A stretch of 30,414 nt of DNA from a virus. The stretch spans positions 1 to 30,414 of IMG/VR virus record IMGVR_UViG_3300044695_002837. One strand, given 5' to 3'. The notes beneath the pieces were generated by a model. That model worked only from the letters and a program-made list of their open reading frames with translations, was not told the origin of the DNA and searched no databases. Position numbers and translations under genes: made by a program. Of this stretch, positions 28,671-30,414 are shown piece by piece (within the stretch, counting starts at the first letter, position 1; every line of letters starts with the position of its first letter).

Positions 28671-29619
28671 AAAAGAATGCACTAGAAAAGTTCCAAAAAT
28701 AGCACTGTGTACCTTAGGTTCAATCAATTGGGGTAATTGCAGAAATCCAGAAGATATGCGTAGAGCTTGCCGTATCCTTCATCGTAGCCTGAACAATATC
28801 TTAGATTATCAAGACTTCTTGTCAATCCACTCTAAACTATCAAACGATGAAATTCGTCCTATTGGGATTGGCGTTACTAATTTAGCATACTGGGCTGCTA
28901 AACGCGGGTTGAAATACGGTGAGCCTGAAATGTTAGCCGAAGTTAAATCTTTTATGGAACACCAGGCATTCTACTTAACTGAATCTAGTGTTGAATTAGC
29001 AGAAGAACGTGGACCATGTTTAGATAGTGCAAAAACCCGATATGGTCAAGGTATATTCCCGTGGGAACTACGTGCAGAAGGTGTAAATGAATTAACCGAT
29101 TTTACGCCAGAACTGCCTTGGGAACAATTACGTGAAAGAATGAAAGTTAGCGGTGTTCGTAATGCTACACAAATGGCAATTGCTCCTGTTGAATCTAGTT
29201 CGGTTGTTATTAATAGCACCAATGGTATTGAAATGCCAATGCAGTTAATTCAAACTAAAGAATCAAAAGCCGCATCATTAACACAAGTTGTTCCAGAATA
29301 CCATAAACTGAAAAACAAATATCAGTTAATGTGGGAACAAACTGATTGCATCGGGTATTTAAAAACTGCAGCGGTATTAGCAGCATATGTTGACCAATCA
29401 ATCAGTGTAAATTCATTTTATTCGCCTAAACACTTTCCAGATAGAAAAGTACCAGGAACATTAATTGCGAAGAATTTGATGTTAGGACATAAGTGGGGAT
29501 TAAAAGGTTTTTATTACTCACTTATAGATAAAGCTGGTTCAAAATCAGAAGATGAAGTTGAATTACCAAGTGGTATCAATGAAGATGATGAAAGTTATTG
29601 CGAATCTTGCAAATTATAA
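28657..29619 (+). CDS. nrdA: Ribonucleotide reductase large subunit, C-terminal piece
   Basis: 320 residues from ATG 28657 with GGAA just upstream; an in-frame ATG at 28627 lies within the endonuclease gene. The first 13 residues (MRIIKKECTRKVP) are not NrdA. KIALCTLGSINWGN then gives C18, equal to E. coli redox C462. LDYQDFL, PIGIGVTNLAYWAAKRG, VRNATQMAIAPVESSSVVINSTNGIE and VVPEY follow in the order of T4 and E. coli NrdA. KGFYYSLIDK holds the tyrosine pair of the radical path (E. coli Y730/Y731). The end, YCESCKL, is the swinging redox tail (C315/C318), the same as the T4 end. All C-terminal functions are intact. Confidence 0.94.
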   Translation: MRIIKKECTRKVPKIALCTLGSINWGNCRNPEDMRRACRILHRSLNNILDYQDFLSIHSKLSNDEIRPIGIGVTNLAYWAAKRGLKYGEPEMLAEVKSFMEHQAFYLTESSVELAEERGPCLDSAKTRYGQGIFPWELRAEGVNELTDFTPELPWEQLRERMKVSGVRNATQMAIAPVESSSVVINSTNGIEMPMQLIQTKESKAASLTQVVPEYHKLKNKYQLMWEQTDCIGYLKTAAVLAAYVDQSISVNSFYSPKHFPDRKVPGTLIAKNLMLGHKWGLKGFYYSLIDKAGSKSEDEVELPSGINEDDESYCESCKL

Positions 29620-29631
29620 AAGAAGGAAATA

Positions 29632-29904
29632 ATGAAAATATTTAAAATAGAAACACATATCGATGGCGATCCATATAGCTCTAATACATTATTAAGTATT
29701 GGAAAAAATATCAAATTTAATATGGAACCATGGGGTTGGTATATCAGATTAGAGTCACCTTTTACGAAAACTGTGAATTATGTTGATGCACACGATTTCA
29801 TTAAGAAAGAAGGACCATGTAGAAAAGTATTCTTAATTAGACGTGTTCCAGGTATTAAAAAATTGATAAAGGTAAATGCATGGATGCCAATATCGAACAC
29901 TTAA
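29632..29904 (+). CDS. Small protein in the nrd operon, unknown function
   Basis: 90 residues, starting MKIFKIETHIDGDPYSSNTL after a good AAGGAAAT site, with NMEPWGWYIRLESPF and a basic end (RKVFLIRRVPGIKKLIKV). There is no cysteine pair of a glutaredoxin, so it is not the usual redox partner. It lies between nrdA and nrdB. It could be a small regulator or a structural leftover; no family is recognised. Confidence 0.65.
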   Translation: MKIFKIETHIDGDPYSSNTLLSIGKNIKFNMEPWGWYIRLESPFTKTVNYVDAHDFIKKEGPCRKVFLIRRVPGIKKLIKVNAWMPISNT

Positions 29905-30020
29905 AACAAAAATTAGAAACAGAAACCGATCCTCTAGTAAAATGGAGGATCGAAAAACAAATCGAATTACTAGAAGATGCATTAGTAATTTATCACGAAA
30001 GAAGATTACCAGACGAATAA
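29880..30020 (+). CDS. Small helical protein (46 residues)
   Basis: ATG 29880 with AAAGG about 8 bases upstream. The protein (MDANIEHLKQKLETETDPLV and on to RRLPDE) is a charged two-helix peptide. It overlaps the previous gene by 25 bases and ends 9 bases before nrdB, so it belongs to the operon. No family is recognised. Confidence 0.6.
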   Translation: MDANIEHLKQKLETETDPLVKWRIEKQIELLEDALVIYHERRLPDE

Positions 30021-30029
30021 GGACAAGGA

Positions 30030-30414
30030 ATGTCAGAACAGCAATATAACTTAAAAACACAAACGGATTATTTAAATCGTAAAATGTTCCTTGACCCAGC
30101 AGGGCCAGTAACTATTCAACGGTTTGAAGAAACAAAATATAATAAAATAGCAAAATTTGAACAAACTCAACGGGGGTTTTACTGGATTCCAGAAGAAATT
30201 TCATTGAGTAAAGATGCAAATGATTTTAAAGATGCTAGTGATGCGGTTAAACATATATTCACTAGTAATTTGTTAAGACAAACTGCTTTAGATAGTTTGC
30301 AAGGAAGAGCACCGATTCAAATTTTTGGTCCAGTTTCTAGCTTACCAGAAGTAGAAGCACTTATGTCTATATGGTCTATGTTTGAAACAAATATTCATAG
30401 CCGTAGTTATAGTC
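30030..30414 (+). CDS. nrdB: Ribonucleotide reductase small subunit (partial, N-terminal)
   Basis: 128 complete codons before the window ends. AAGGACAAGGA precedes the ATG. Features of class Ia NrdB are: RKMFLDPAGPVTIQRFEETK, then RGFYWIPEEISLSKD, HIFTSNLLRQTALDSLQGRAP with the first iron-ligand Asp in ALDSLQG (E. coli D84), and FETNIHSRSYS with the ligands equal to E. coli E115 and H118. The radical Tyr lies just past the seen conserved HSRSYS stretch. NrdB makes the diferric tyrosyl radical that NrdA needs. Confidence 0.95.
   Translation, partial: MSEQQYNLKTQTDYLNRKMFLDPAGPVTIQRFEETKYNKIAKFEQTQRGFYWIPEEISLSKDANDFKDASDAVKHIFTSNLLRQTALDSLQGRAPIQIFGPVSSLPEVEALMSIWSMFETNIHSRSYS

Noticed and set aside
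1-30414. tRNA genes
   Set aside because: No cloverleaf with a TTC loop and acceptor stem was spotted by eye; a covariance scan would be needed to exclude them fully.

Overview
The window looks like part of a large, AT-rich, T4-like myovirus that infects a Gram-negative host. The reasons are: T4-type late promoter cores (TATAAATA and close variants) before many gene starts; a class Ia ribonucleotide reductase (nrdA/nrdB) whose protein resembles the T4 enzyme, including its CESCKL end; a long run of tail-fibre, tailspike and virion genes; five free-standing homing endonuclease genes; and small genes of the kind seen in T4-like marine and freshwater phages. A heptose-epimerase-like gene fits a lipopolysaccharide-bearing host. 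A 5-aminolevulinate synthase gene hints at a host or donor with the C4 haem pathway, typical of Alphaproteobacteria; that is inference. No tRNA, rRNA, CRISPR array or insertion sequence was recognised.

Layout. 1-984: the end of a lysine/proline-repeat protein and an NAD-dependent sugar epimerase. 1012-4537: a basic protein, a peptidoglycan-binding plus transglycosylase protein, a YqgE/AlgH-like protein, an HNH nuclease with its own sigma70-type promoter, a YbaN-like membrane protein and a secreted non-specific nuclease. 4534-7954, mostly minus strand: two GIY-YIG homing endonucleases, a displaced 3' scrap of a haem-synthesis gene, and the intact 5-aminolevulinate synthase. 7992-15916: virion and host-recognition genes. 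15949-17066: a zinc protease and a frameshifted GIY-YIG endonuclease. 17094-20189: small phage genes and an abundant-looking virion protein. 20225-21528: a protein with a probable programmed -1 frameshift. 21566-24660: a PD-(D/E)XK exonuclease, a virion protein and a pectate-lyase-fold tailspike. 24661-30414: the ribonucleotide reductase operon.

The most striking system is the fractured nrdA. It is in three pieces, each holding one of the three essential active-site cysteines, with an endonuclease gene in each gap. The first gap is a split intein with a very short N part of 19 residues, placed in the specificity loop 2 region. The second lies just before the redox cysteine equivalent to E. 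coli C462, and its upstream piece ends in a tail that looks like intein block B, but no matching rest of an intein was found. Three of the endonuclease genes share a two-hairpin RNA leader supported by compensatory changes. The endonuclease inside the split intein has an RBS-masking hairpin with a late promoter core in its loop. The second minus-strand endonuclease separates the intact 5-aminolevulinate synthase gene from a divergent copy of its own 3' end, a footprint of insertion with 3'-end replacement.

Other themes are: N-terminal tags resembling the T4 capsid-targeting sequence, with an (L/I)xE cleavage-like site, on several proteins including a transglycosylase and a zinc protease; a set of genes with the late promoter core exactly five bases before the ATG and no ribosome binding site, suggesting leaderless late mRNAs; and an A_AAA_AAG slippery site directly before a stop codon. 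All functional calls come from reading the sequence and from remembered family features. No database search was run.
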